DNA of 32,512 nt, from positions 1 to 32,512 of the forward strand of contig DETO01000080.1 in the NCBI GenBank assembly GCA_002362135.1. Reading direction: 5' to 3'. Below, piece by piece: positions 6,035 to 14,777 of this stretch (positions are counted from its first letter, which is position 1; every line of letters begins with the position of its first letter). The translations under genes were made by a program, and so were the position numbers. The stretch comes from Ruminococcus sp. UBA3286. GTDB taxonomy: Bacteria; Bacillota; Clostridia; Oscillospirales; Ruminococcaceae. The notes under the pieces are model-generated. The model worked only from the letters and a program-made list of their open reading frames with translations. It made no database searches and was not told where the DNA came from.

Positions 6035-8377
6035 CTAAACTCCGACGCTTTTTGAAAAACATATCCTGCCTTTATCAGCCTTGATCTTTACGGTTTCTCC
6101 GCTCTGAACGCCTGCGCTTATTATCATCTTCGCCAACTCGTTTTCAATAAGATCGGTAACCCGCCGCTTTATCGGGCGCGCGCCGTATTTATCTATCTCC
6201 TTAGCGGCAGCAACAGCCTCCACCACGTCTTTATCGTAGCAAAGTTCTATCCCCAATGCCTTGGCGCGGAATTTCAGATTATCCAACGCTTTCTCGCTTA
6301 TCTTCATTATATCGTCGCGCTCCAGACTGCGGAACACGATTATTTCATCTATACGCCCTGCAAACTCAGGAGTGAAATGCGCTTTTACGGCATCCAGAAC
6401 ACGTTTTTCTTCAACACTTACGCCTCTGTTCCCAAAACCAAGAGCAGCTTTCCCCACAATCTCCTCTGCGCCTATGTTCGATGTCATAATAATTATGCAA
6501 TTCCTGAAACTCACCTTGCGCATGGTAGAGTCTGTCAGCATACCGTAATCAAGGACTTGCAGCATCAGATTCAGCACTTCGGGGTCAGCCTTTTCGATCT
6601 CGTCAAATAATACGAGCGAATAAGGATTACGCCGTATTTTCTCGCACAAACTGCCGCTTTTATCGTCGTATCCCGCATATCCGGGAGGCGCGCCGATCAT
6701 TTTTGAAACGGAATGTTTCTCCATATATTCGGACATATCGACTCTTATCATGTTTTTTTCCGACCCGAACAGGCACTCCGCCAACGCTTTTGCAAGCTCT
6801 GTTTTGCCTACTCCGGAAGGCCCTGCAAAAAGGAAAGACGCCGATGGTCTGCCGGCTTCACGAAGTCCCGAACGCGCCCGACATACTGCATTAGTCACCT
6901 TTTTCACGGCATAATTGTGACCGATCACGCGTTCCGAAAGATTCTTCTCAAGCGTATTCAATTCAATAGAATCTTCCGCGGATATCTTATTAAGAGGTAT
7001 ACCGGTTTTCATAGAAACGACAGCCGCGACGTCCTCCGCGCTGACCGCAGCTTTCTCATCGCCGTTTATTATCTTCCCCAAGTCGTTCATGTTAAAATTT
7101 TTATTGCGCAATTCCACGAAATCTGACGGGCGAGGTCTCCGTCCCGACGTATAGCGAATCTTCGCACAAGCACAAGCTTCGTCAAGAACGTCGAGAGCCT
7201 TATCAGGCAGAAATCTGTCGTTGATATAGCGAACCGCCATACTTACTGACAACGCCGCCGCCTCATCGGGAATTTCAACCCCATGAAAATTTTCATAACT
7301 GCTCTTCAGACCGAGAATTATCTGCGTGCAGCTTTCAGCGTCAGGCTCGTTTACATAAATTGGCTGAAAACGCCTTTCAAGCGCGGAATCTTTCTCGATG
7401 GATTTGCTGAATTCTTCTATAGTTGTCGCGCCGATTATCTGCAATTCGCCACGTGCAAGCTGCGGTTTCATAATATTTGCGGCGTCAATCGCGCCCTCCG
7501 CCGCGCCTGCCCCGACTATCATGTGAATCTCATCTATGAACAGGATAATATTTCCCGCATTTACAGCTTCGTCAATACAAGCCTTGACGCGCTCCTCAAA
7601 ATCGCCGCGGTATTTCGCCCCCGACAAAAGCGACGCGAAGTCCAGAGAGAAAATAAATTTATTTTTCAGCGAATCGGGGACAAGATTACGCACGAAAAGT
7701 TCCGCAACTCCCTCGACGATTGCGGTTTTTCCCACACCTGCCTCGCCGATAAGGCACGGATTATTCTTATTTCTGCGCGAAAGAACCTGCAAAACGCGCT
7801 CGACCTCGTTTATCCTGCCTATCAGCGGATCATGTTTTTTGATAAGGGCGATATCGGTCAGATTTTTGCCGTATCTGAATAAATTTGGCAGATGCGACAT
7901 TTTAGGCTTTATCGCTTCGTACAATTCCCCTCGTACCGCCGATGAGGTAATCATCTCCAGCCCGCTGCAAATCCCCGTCATGCTTCCCCCTGCCTTTTTC
8001 AGAACCGTACAAGCGCTGCACGAGGATTCGCGGATTATCGCGGCAAGAATATGCTCGGTGGAGGCAAGCTTCTTTTTGTCGCTTACCGCGATATTGCAGG
8101 CATTATCAAGTATCCGCCGCGTTGCCGTTGTGAAATACCGCTGATTCAATATAGACGGTGTACCGACCCCGACAAGATCGATTATCTCGCGCCGCAGATC
8201 GTCATATGCAACTCCGTTTTCAATCAGAATCTCCGCAGCATTCGATGTGCCGTCTCCCGTTATGGACAGCAGAAGATGCTCGCTGCCTACGTAGGTATGA
8301 CCCATTTCGGAAGCCGCCTCAACAGCTCCCTCTATTATTGCCGCTGCTTTTCGTGTAAATTTGTCTGTATTTATCAT
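6035..8377 (-). CDS. clpC: ClpC-type AAA+ unfoldase with shortened middle linker
   Basis: This 780-residue Hsp100 ATPase unfolds substrates for ClpP. Residues 1-140 hold the double Clp_N repeat. AAA1 has Walker A GEAGVGKT at 211-218 and Walker B ILFIDEIH near 278-285; AAA2 has Walker A GPSGVGKT at 519-526 and LVLFDEIEKAD near 588-598. A ClpP-docking loop, AALGFGN, sits at 644-650. Between the AAA1 end (LDEACACAKI, 398-407) and the conserved AEDVAAVVS (447-455) there are only about 40 residues, where ClpC normally carries a coiled-coil M domain with a UVR motif; no UVR-like sequence is visible. No ctsR, mcsA or mcsB is adjacent and no CtsR box was seen upstream. GGAGGAG precedes the ATG. The family is certain; the ClpC label is the best fit. 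Confidence 0.9.
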   Translation of the reverse strand: MINTDKFTRKAAAIIEGAVEAASEMGHTYVGSEHLLLSITGDGTSNAAEILIENGVAYDDLRREIIDLVGVGTPSILNQRYFTTATRRILDNACNIAVSDKKKLASTEHILAAIIRESSCSACTVLKKAGGSMTGICSGLEMITSSAVRGELYEAIKPKMSHLPNLFRYGKNLTDIALIKKHDPLIGRINEVERVLQVLSRRNKNNPCLIGEAGVGKTAIVEGVAELFVRNLVPDSLKNKFIFSLDFASLLSGAKYRGDFEERVKACIDEAVNAGNIILFIDEIHMIVGAGAAEGAIDAANIMKPQLARGELQIIGATTIEEFSKSIEKDSALERRFQPIYVNEPDAESCTQIILGLKSSYENFHGVEIPDEAAALSVSMAVRYINDRFLPDKALDVLDEACACAKIRYTSGRRPRPSDFVELRNKNFNMNDLGKIINGDEKAAVSAEDVAAVVSMKTGIPLNKISAEDSIELNTLEKNLSERVIGHNYAVKKVTNAVCRARSGLREAGRPSASFLFAGPSGVGKTELAKALAECLFGSEKNMIRVDMSEYMEKHSVSKMIGAPPGYAGYDDKSGSLCEKIRRNPYSLVLFDEIEKADPEVLNLMLQVLDYGMLTDSTMRKVSFRNCIIIMTSNIGAEEIVGKAALGFGNRGVSVEEKRVLDAVKAHFTPEFAGRIDEIIVFRSLERDDIMKISEKALDNLKFRAKALGIELCYDKDVVEAVAAAKEIDKYGARPIKRRVTDLIENELAKMIISAGVQSGETVKIKADKGRICFSKSVGV

Positions 8378-8565
8378 GTTATCTCCTCCCTGCTTTGTTC
8401 TGCACTACTATATTATGCCACCTATTCTGTGCGATAACAGTCGAAACAGATAATTACGAAAAATTTTGTATATTCACTCTGTAACACTTTTTCGGCTGTG
8501 GCATATTATGTACTATGAAGCGAAGGAAAAACGCTTCAAATACATCTACAAAGGAGATTTTAACT

Positions 8566-8712
8566 ATGTGTAATTCATGCTTCGGAGGCAACAACAGCTG
8601 TATGTGGATTATCCTTCTCATCCTCATCTTCCTCGCATTCAGCTCATGCGGCTGCGGTAATTCCTGCGGCAATAACAACAACAACGACTGCGGCTGCGGC
8701 TGTGGCTGCTAA
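8566..8712 (+). CDS. Cysteine-rich membrane micro-protein (chorion/HCP-like)
   Basis: This 48-residue protein has a short CNSC head, one hydrophobic segment (MWIILLILIFLAF, residues ~13-25), then a Cys/Gly/Asn-rich tail ending CGCGCGC. AAGGAG at 8551-8556 fits the ATG at 8566; an in-frame upstream ATG at 8515 has no ribosome site. Similar tiny proteins are found in many clostridial genomes and are often labelled chorion-class high-cysteine proteins; function unknown. The tail could bind metal or form disulfide cross-links. It stands alone between clpC and clpX and is followed by a strong terminator, so it is probably monocistronic. Confidence 0.75.
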   Translation: MCNSCFGGNNSCMWIILLILIFLAFSSCGCGNSCGNNNNNDCGCGCGC

Positions 8713-8744
8713 TTTATCCCCAATATAGGATAAAGAGACAAAAG

Positions 8745-8782
8745 AAAGCTGCTGTGGGTTGATCCCGCAGCAGCTTTTCTTA
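8745..8782. terminator. Bidirectional intrinsic terminator
   Basis: A 14-bp stem, 8745-8758 (AAAGCTGCTGTGGG) with 8764-8777 (CCCGCAGCAGCTTT) including one G-U pair, has a 5-nt loop and a T-rich tail in both directions. It separates the convergent micro-protein gene and clpX. Confidence 0.88.
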
Positions 8783-10066
8783 TTTTGCAGTATTTAACTT
8801 AACTGTCTTGTTTCGCCTGTTAATAAGCATAGGCTCGGTCTTTTCCGTCACGCATTCTTTCGTGATAACTACCTTTGCTATGCTTTCATCGGACGGAATG
8901 CTGTACATAGACTTCATAAGTATGCCTTCAAGAATAGAACGCAAACCTCTTGCACCTGTTTTCTGTGCGATCGCCATTTTAGCAATCTCCACAAGCGCGT
9001 CATCCTCGATCTCAAGATCGACGTCGTCATATTCAAACAGCTTTTTATACTGCTTGATAAGCGCGTTTTTAGGCTCGGTAAGAATTTTAACCAAAGAAGC
9101 TTCATTAAGTTCCTCCAGAACCGTAATTACGGGCAGACGTCCCACAAATTCGGGAACCATGCCGAATTTAACAAGATCTTTCGGGATAACTTTCTTGAAA
9201 ATATTATTTTTCTCTTCCTTAGGATTTTTTATCTCTCCGCCGAAACCGATAGAGGATTTGCCTATACGACGCTGTATCTGATGCTCCAGACCGTCGAAAG
9301 CGCCTCCGCAGATGAAGAGGATATTTTTTGTATCTATCTGGATAACTTCCTGATTAGGGTGCTTACGACCGCCCTGCGGAGGAACATTTGAAACAGTTCC
9401 CTCTATTATCTTCAACAGAGCCTGCTGAACTCCCTCACCGCTTACGTCACGGGTAAGAGACGTATTTTCGGATTTTCTCGCGATCTTGTCGATCTCGTCG
9501 ATGTAAATGATTCCGCGCTCCGCCGCAGCGATATCGAAGTCTGCAGCCTGAATCAGACGGAGCAGAACGTTCTCAACGTCGTCGCCTACATAGCCTGCTT
9601 CCGTGATAGTGGTAGCGTCGGCAATTGCGAAAGGAACGTTCAGAAGCTTTGCAAGAGTCTGTGCAAGAAAAGTTTTTCCAACGCCTGTCGGGCCAAGCAG
9701 CAGAACGTTGCTCTTTTGCAGTTCAACGCCGTCATTTTTATCGGAATCGTTCTCCGTCTGGCTCAATATACGCTTATAATGGTTATAAACCGCAACAGAA
9801 AGCGAAATTTTCGCCTCTTCCTGTCCGATTACATATTCATCGAGAAAACTTTTTATCTCGGCAGGCTTCAGAAGCTTCATTTCGGAAATTGAATTCGTCT
9901 CTTTCTGCTTCGTACTCTTATGCTGTTTTTTTACGGACGGGCCGTATAACAGTTCATAGCAGTAAACGACGCATTCGTCGCAAATATTTGAAACGCCTGC
10001 CGAAAACATACTGTTTACTTTATTTTCACCTTTTCCGCAAAAGCTGCACGATTTAAATTCAGCCAT
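8780..10066 (-). CDS. clpX: ATP-dependent Clp protease ATP-binding subunit ClpX
   Basis: This 428-residue protein unfolds substrates and feeds them to ClpP. The N-terminal zinc-binding domain has four cysteines (C7, C10, C29, C32). The single AAA+ domain shows Walker A GPTGVGKT, the pore loop AGYVGDDVE, Walker B IIYIDEIDKI and the ClpP-docking IGF loop in KSSIGFGGE. The length is normal. It is the third gene of tig-clpP-clpX, starting 9 bp after clpP ends, a conserved order in Firmicutes and many other bacteria. Confidence 0.98.
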   Translation of the reverse strand: MAEFKSCSFCGKGENKVNSMFSAGVSNICDECVVYCYELLYGPSVKKQHKSTKQKETNSISEMKLLKPAEIKSFLDEYVIGQEEAKISLSVAVYNHYKRILSQTENDSDKNDGVELQKSNVLLLGPTGVGKTFLAQTLAKLLNVPFAIADATTITEAGYVGDDVENVLLRLIQAADFDIAAAERGIIYIDEIDKIARKSENTSLTRDVSGEGVQQALLKIIEGTVSNVPPQGGRKHPNQEVIQIDTKNILFICGGAFDGLEHQIQRRIGKSSIGFGGEIKNPKEEKNNIFKKVIPKDLVKFGMVPEFVGRLPVITVLEELNEASLVKILTEPKNALIKQYKKLFEYDDVDLEIEDDALVEIAKMAIAQKTGARGLRSILEGILMKSMYSIPSDESIAKVVITKECVTEKTEPMLINRRNKTVKLNTAK

Positions 10067-10075
10067 TCAGAAACC

Positions 10076-10663
10076 CTACCTTTTCTCGATAACCTTATCT
10101 ACGATACCGTACTCCATAGCCTCCTGAGCAGTCATATAATTGTCGCGCTCCGTATCGGCTTCGACCTGCTCAATGGGCTTTCCCGTATTTTTGGCGAGAA
10201 GCTCGTTCATCTTAATACGCGTTTTGAGCAAATGATCGGAATGTATCTTGATGTCGGTACACTGACCGCCGAGACCGCCTGAAATAAGGGGCTGATGTAT
10301 CAGGATCTCGCTGTTCGGGAGGGCGAATCTTTTACCTTTCGCACCTGCGGCAAGGAGAAACGCTCCCATAGAAGCAGCCATACCGATGCATATTGTTGAT
10401 ACGTCACACTTGATATACTGCATGGTATCGTATATCGCCATACCGGCTGTAATAGAACCGCCGGGGCTGTTAATGTAAAGTGAGATATCCTTTTCCGTAT
10501 CCTGACTTTCAAGGAAAAGAAGCTGCGAAACAACAAGGCTTGCAGTTGTATCTGTCACCTGATCCGAAAGCATAATGATTCTGTCATTCAGCAAACGCGA
10601 AAAAATATCGTAAGATCTTTCTCCGCGGCTCGTCTGTTCAACAACATATGGTACAAAGCTCAT
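10076..10663 (-). CDS. clpP: ATP-dependent Clp protease proteolytic subunit ClpP
   Basis: This is the serine peptidase that forms the barrel of the ClpXP and ClpCP proteases. With the start at 10663 the protein is 195 residues and begins MSFVPYVVEQTSRGERSYD, aligning with the usual ClpP N-terminus. The catalytic Ser is S98 (GMAASMG), the His is H123 (ILIHQPL) and the Asp lies in EADTERDNY near residue 170. AGAAAGGG lies about 8 bases before this ATG. An ATG two codons upstream (10669) is possible but too close to the ribosome site, and longer open-frame starts run into the end of tig. Confidence 0.97.
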   Translation of the reverse strand: MSFVPYVVEQTSRGERSYDIFSRLLNDRIIMLSDQVTDTTASLVVSQLLFLESQDTEKDISLYINSPGGSITAGMAIYDTMQYIKCDVSTICIGMAASMGAFLLAAGAKGKRFALPNSEILIHQPLISGGLGGQCTDIKIHSDHLLKTRIKMNELLAKNTGKPIEQVEADTERDNYMTAQEAMEYGIVDKVIEKR

Positions 10664-10688
10664 ATTCATCGCCCTTTCTATAAAAGCT

Positions 10689-10710
10689 GCTGTCCCGAAA
10701 ATGGGACAGC
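10689..10710 (-). terminator. Hairpin in the tig-clpP gap
   Basis: A perfect 8-bp GC-rich stem, GCTGTCCC and GGGACAGC, with a 6-nt loop is followed on the minus strand by AGCTTTTA, a weak T tract. It could be a leaky terminator that tunes clpPX relative to tig, or an mRNA-processing/stability hairpin. Confidence 0.5.
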
Positions 10711-10727
10711 ATATGTATACGTTATGA

Positions 10728-12032
10728 TTATTCAGCGGCTTCCTCGGCAACGGAGTTGTCAACAACGGCATTCTCCTTAACGAGTTCGACAGCCTTTTCA
10801 ACCTTCAGATCTGTTGTGTACTCGTCAACAGGGATAAATCTCTTGACTGTCTCAACGTCCATGTTATTAGCGGAAGCTAAAGGAGCGAGAGAGTTATTAA
10901 GTTCCTCCTCTGTGATCTCGATATTTTCGATCTCAGCGATCTTTTCAAGAGCAAGTCTCAGCTTAACTTCGCCCTCTGCTCTTTCTCTGTAAGAATCTCT
11001 GATATCATCTTCGGTCATGCCTGTGTACTGGCAGTACAGCTTAAGGTTCATGCCCTGCTGCTGGAGCTGCTGATCGAATGCACGGATAAGAGCGTCGATT
11101 CTCTGCTCGAACATACAGTTGGGGATAGGAGAATCAACCTTATCGATAATAGCCTGAAGAACGGCATTATCAAAAGATGAATCAGCCTGCTTTACAGCGG
11201 CGTCCTCAAGCTTAGCCTTGATGTCAGCCTTGTATTCGTCAACAGTATCAAAATCGGTAGAATCCTTGATAAGCTCGTCGTCGATCTCGGGGAGTTCCTC
11301 ATAGCTGATAGCCTTGAGCTTTGTCTTGAATACAGCTTCCTTGCCGGCATAGTCAGTCATCTGGTAGTCCTCTGGGAATGTAACGACAACGTCGAATTCG
11401 TCGCCGATATTCTTGCCAACGATCTGATCCTCGAAACCGGGGATAAACTGACCGCTGCCGAGTTTAAGAGGATGGTCCTCGCCCTTGCCGCCTTCGAAAG
11501 CTTCGTCGCCGAAGAATCCCTCGAAATCGATGATTACTTCGTCGTCAAGCTGCGCTGCTCTGTCCTCAACGGAAACGATGCGGGCATTCTTCTTTCTGAT
11601 GATGTCGATCTGCTTGTTAACATCTTCGTCTGTTATATCCTTGACAATCTTTGCAGCCTTTATTCCCTTATAGTCAGAAATTTCTATTTCGGGCTTAGTA
11701 ACACAGATTGCCTTCAGTTCAACGCCTGTTTCCTTGTCGATAGACTCAACTTCAACGTTAGGTCTGTCAACGAGAACGATGCCTGTCTCCTTTACGGCAG
11801 CGTCGATCTCAGGGCCGATAAGAGCGTTGATAGCGCCCTCATAGAATGCGCCCTCGCCGAATTCTCTTTCAGCAAGCTTTCTCGGAACCTTGCCCTTTCT
11901 GAATCCCTTGATCTGGATATTCTTTCTCTGGCGCTGATATTCTCTCTCAACGGCTGCCTCAAAAGCCTCAGCGTCGATAGAAATTACAAGTTCGGTTGTG
12001 TTTACATCTGTTTTGTTTGATGACTTTAACAT
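10728..12032 (-). CDS. tig: Trigger factor, ribosome-associated chaperone
   Basis: This is a 434-residue trigger factor that binds the ribosome exit site and helps nascent chains fold. The N-terminal ribosome-binding domain contains the signature region GFRKGKVPRKL (near residues 43-53), which includes the G-F-R-x-G-x-x-P motif. An FKBP-type prolyl isomerase domain spans about 150-240 (DDEVIIDFEGFFGDEAFEGG), and the C-terminal helical chaperone domain follows. GGAGGAATATC precedes the ATG. Downstream come clpP and clpX. Upstream is a palindromic repeat right behind an extended -10 promoter. Confidence 0.97.
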   Translation of the reverse strand: MLKSSNKTDVNTTELVISIDAEAFEAAVEREYQRQRKNIQIKGFRKGKVPRKLAEREFGEGAFYEGAINALIGPEIDAAVKETGIVLVDRPNVEVESIDKETGVELKAICVTKPEIEISDYKGIKAAKIVKDITDEDVNKQIDIIRKKNARIVSVEDRAAQLDDEVIIDFEGFFGDEAFEGGKGEDHPLKLGSGQFIPGFEDQIVGKNIGDEFDVVVTFPEDYQMTDYAGKEAVFKTKLKAISYEELPEIDDELIKDSTDFDTVDEYKADIKAKLEDAAVKQADSSFDNAVLQAIIDKVDSPIPNCMFEQRIDALIRAFDQQLQQQGMNLKLYCQYTGMTEDDIRDSYRERAEGEVKLRLALEKIAEIENIEITEEELNNSLAPLASANNMDVETVKRFIPVDEYTTDLKVEKAVELVKENAVVDNSVAEEAAE

Positions 12033-12080
12033 GATATTCCTCCATAATATATATTACTTTTGCATTGTACTTTGTACATA

Positions 12081-12140
12081 TTCAAGGCAATATCCCTAAG
12101 GACTGCCTTAAGGCGTGCTTTGTGCGGTGTTGCCTTAAAC
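12081..12140 (-). repeat. GGCAACACCGC palindromic repeat in the tig leader
   Basis: Imperfect 12-bp inverted repeats (12081-12092 and 12129-12140, 10 of 12 pairs) enclose a second palindromic segment, CCTAAGG with CCTTAAGG. Read on the minus strand it contains AGGCAACACCGC, identical to 12 bases of the repeat at 27048-27094. It fills much of the 170-bp tig/metallophosphoesterase gap and lies in the predicted 5' untranslated region of tig. Confidence 0.7.
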
Positions 12141-12149
12141 ATTATAGCA
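12141..12149 (-). promoter_or_regulatory. Extended -10 promoter of tig
   Basis: On the minus strand this reads TGCTATAAT, an extended -10 element. A -35 is not clear (TTGTAG at 12167-12172 is 20 bp away). Transcription would start around the first bases of the adjacent palindromic repeat. Confidence 0.5.
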
Positions 12150-12202
12150 CATCTCAGAAAATTTTTCTACAATTATTGATGACTTCTAAATTTCCTACAA
12201 AT

Positions 12203-12895
12203 TCACAATACTTTCTCAGGCTTAAATTGTATATAATCACCCGAAATCAAATGGAAATTTATGTCGTCATAAGTATTTTTAACGCATAGTTCGTGTGCGG
12301 AACGTCCGTGTATATGCCCGTAATAGCACTCCTTTATGTTATAGCGGTAGAGAATTTCAAGTATGTCATAGTTGAAATTCGCCGCGAATATGGGCGGATA
12401 ATGCATGAAGACCAAAGGTTCGAGACCTGCCGAAACAGCTGATTTTATTGAAGTTTCCAGCCTCTGGACTTCCCGGCGCAGAACCTTTTCATCCTGAGTT
12501 TCACCGGGCATATTCACCCAGCCTCTCGTACCGCATACCGCATAATTTTCATATGCATAATGATTGTTGTGCAGTATCTTTATCGTATCAAAGCCCTCCG
12601 CAGCAAAAAAATCTTCCATCTTTTTCATGGTCACCCACCAGTAATCATGGTTGCCCTTGATAATTATTTTCTTGCCCGGAAGTTCGTTGATAAAGCGGAA
12701 ATCAGCCGCCGCCTGCTGCAATGACATTCCCCACGAAACGTCTCCGGCGATAACCACAGTATCTTCATCGGATACGGTATTTCGCCAATTTTCTCCGATC
12801 CGCTCCTGATAATTTTCCCAGCCTGCAAAAATACTCATCGTTTTTGCAGGATCGCTGAAACACAAGTGCAGATCCGCTATCGTATACAGGCTCAT
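12203..12895 (-). CDS. Metallophosphoesterase family protein
   Basis: The 230-residue protein has the calcineurin-type phosphoesterase metal-binding motifs in order: IADLHLC (D-x-H, residues ~7-13), VVIAGDVSWG (GD), KGNHDYWW (GNHD) and YGHIHG (GHxH). It should be a two-metal hydrolase of phosphomono- or diesters in the cytoplasm; the substrate cannot be read from sequence. Its ATG overlaps the thrC stop (TGATG), so it is translationally coupled to thrC and is the last gene of the long minus-strand series. Confidence 0.92.
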   Translation of the reverse strand: MSLYTIADLHLCFSDPAKTMSIFAGWENYQERIGENWRNTVSDEDTVVIAGDVSWGMSLQQAAADFRFINELPGKKIIIKGNHDYWWVTMKKMEDFFAAEGFDTIKILHNNHYAYENYAVCGTRGWVNMPGETQDEKVLRREVQRLETSIKSAVSAGLEPLVFMHYPPIFAANFNYDILEILYRYNIKECYYGHIHGRSAHELCVKNTYDDINFHLISGDYIQFKPEKVL

Positions 12896-14388
12896 CAGAG
12901 TCCGAGAGTTCCGAGAACGTACGCCTTCTGATCAGCCTTATCAATTACATCGCTGAAACGTTCAGGCTTGTTTTTGAGATCGGCAAGAGCAGACGGAACG
13001 GGAATGTCAGAAAGCTGAGCGATACGGTCGACCTTGGAATATTCGTCCATGTCCTCGCTGCCGCTTTCAAGAGCCGCAAGAACTGCCGCGCTGAATTTGT
13101 ACGGACTTGCCGTCGAAGCGATGACTGTTTTGGTCTCGTCGCCCGTTGCAGCCTTGTAATCATTATACACCTTGACCGCAACAGCCGTATGAGTATCGCA
13201 GGTGTAGGAATACTTCTCATAAATGGCGTGGATCGTATTTTCAGTCTGCTCGTCGTCGCAGAATCCTGCGCAGAATTCATCCGCAAGCTGAGCCTTGACA
13301 TCATCGCTTACTTCGTATCTGCCCTCGGAAGCGAGTTTGCCGAACCATTCGCGGATAACGGCGTCATTTTTGCCTGTCATGAGATAAAGAAGTCTCTCCA
13401 GATTGCTGGAAATAAGGATATCCATAGACGGCGATACGGTTGCGTAGAACTGTCTGTTTCTGTCGTAAACGCCGGTATTTATAAAATCGGTAAGAACGTT
13501 GTTTATATTTGAAGCGCAGATAAGCTTATTTATCGGAACGCCCATATGCTTCGCATAATATGCGGCAAGGATATTTCCGAAATTGCCCGTAGGAACTACC
13601 ACATTGATCTTTTCGCCCAGCTCGATCTCGCCGTCCTTGACAAGTTCGGCATATGCGGAAACATAGTAAACTATCTGCGGAACAAGGCGTCCCCAGTTGA
13701 TGGAATTCGCGCTGGAGAACATCATGCCGTTTTCATCGAGAAGAGCCTTGACTTCGCTGTCGGTGAAAATAGCCTTTACTCCGTTCTGGCAGTCGTCGAA
13801 ATTTCCCTTGATAGCGCAAACTCCGACATTTCCGCCTTCCTGAGTTTTCATCTGACGCTTCTGCATCGGGCTTACGCCGTCCTCAGGATAAAACACAAGA
13901 ATAGAAGTACCCTCAACGTCCTTGAAGCCCTCAAGAGCGGCTTTTCCCGTATCGCCGGAAGTTGCCACGAGAATTACTATCTTCTTGTCAAGATTGATCT
14001 TTTTTGCAGACGTTGTCAAGAAATAAGGAAGTATCTGGAGCGCCATATCCTTAAATGCGCAAGTTGGGCCGTGCCAGAGTTCAAGCATATACGTACCGCT
14101 GAAAAGATGAGCGATCTCCGCAATGTTCTCTGTCTCAAAATTTTTAACGGAATATGCATTATCCGTACAATAATGTATCTCAGCCTCGGTGAAGTCTGTG
14201 AGGTACTTCGAGAATACATATGCGGCTCTGTCGGCATATTTCATCTCGCCTACAGCCTTTATCTCATCAAGTGTAAGAGCAGGTATCTCCTCGGGAACGA
14301 AAAGTCCGCCTTCTGCGGAAATTCCCTGCGTGATAGCCTCGGCGCTGCTTACCTTAATTTCGCTGTTTCGTGTACTGTTGTAAAACAT
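12895..14388 (-). CDS. thrC: Threonine synthase
   Basis: This 497-residue PLP-dependent enzyme converts O-phosphohomoserine to threonine. It shows the long-form threonine synthase features: N-terminal ISAEGGLFVPEEIP, the PLP-lysine region HGPTCAFKDMALQ (near residue 110), the phosphate-binding ATSGDTGKAAL and SSANSINWGRL. The length fits the bacterial/yeast long type. GGGTGA precedes the ATG, and the gene starts 11 bp after yraN. No homoserine kinase or dehydrogenase genes are adjacent, so the rest of the pathway is elsewhere. Confidence 0.96.
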   Translation of the reverse strand: MFYNSTRNSEIKVSSAEAITQGISAEGGLFVPEEIPALTLDEIKAVGEMKYADRAAYVFSKYLTDFTEAEIHYCTDNAYSVKNFETENIAEIAHLFSGTYMLELWHGPTCAFKDMALQILPYFLTTSAKKINLDKKIVILVATSGDTGKAALEGFKDVEGTSILVFYPEDGVSPMQKRQMKTQEGGNVGVCAIKGNFDDCQNGVKAIFTDSEVKALLDENGMMFSSANSINWGRLVPQIVYYVSAYAELVKDGEIELGEKINVVVPTGNFGNILAAYYAKHMGVPINKLICASNINNVLTDFINTGVYDRNRQFYATVSPSMDILISSNLERLLYLMTGKNDAVIREWFGKLASEGRYEVSDDVKAQLADEFCAGFCDDEQTENTIHAIYEKYSYTCDTHTAVAVKVYNDYKAATGDETKTVIASTASPYKFSAAVLAALESGSEDMDEYSKVDRIAQLSDIPVPSALADLKNKPERFSDVIDKADQKAYVLGTLGL

Positions 14389-14399
14389 AGAATCACCCT

Positions 14400-14777
14400 T
14401 TAAAATATGAAATTATAGCCTGTTGTATCATAGGCATTTTTTATATAATCAATGCTCAGCACTTTTTCTCCTGCCATTATCACCTGCGCGGTATCAAATC
14501 TCGGTTGGAGTTTATTCGGGTGCTTACAGCAATAATCGCTTGCGGTTTTTATGATAAGTCCCCTTTTGCGGCTGTTTATGGCTTCAAATCCGCTGACCAT
14601 GCTGTGAGGACTGCGCGTTTTGACTTCAACGAATATTATGTACTCGGAATTCACGGCAATTATATCTATCTCTCCGCCTTTTATGCGATAATTTCTGTCC
14701 GCGATCTCATGACCCGACCGCGTGAGAAGTTCGCAGACAGCTTCTTCGCCTATCCTGCCGATCTCCGTACTATTCAT
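14400..14777 (-). CDS. yraN: YraN family (UPF0102) nuclease-like protein
   Basis: The 125-residue protein matches UPF0102/YraN: IGRIGEEAVCELL at the N-terminus, then GGEIDIIA and FVEVKTRS, which form a PD-(D/E)xK-like nuclease core (E-ID...E-x-K). Its cellular role is not settled. I choose the ATG at 14777, with GGGTGA 6 bases before it; a GTG at 14786 is the alternative. It overlaps the end of rnhB by 8 bp, and rnhB-yraN is a common pair. Confidence 0.92.
   Translation of the reverse strand: MNSTEIGRIGEEAVCELLTRSGHEIADRNYRIKGGEIDIIAVNSEYIIFVEVKTRSPHSMVSGFEAINSRKRGLIIKTASDYCCKHPNKLQPRFDTAQVIMAGEKVLSIDYIKNAYDTTGYNFIF

Noticed and set aside
10664..10801. N-terminal extension of ClpP back into tig
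   Set aside because: The added residues are encoded by the tig 3' end in another frame, and the ribosome site points to the ATG at 10663.
6035..12032. clpC, clpP, clpX and tig as one heat-shock operon
   Set aside because: A terminator and an oppositely oriented gene separate clpC from clpX, and no CIRCE or CtsR box was seen.
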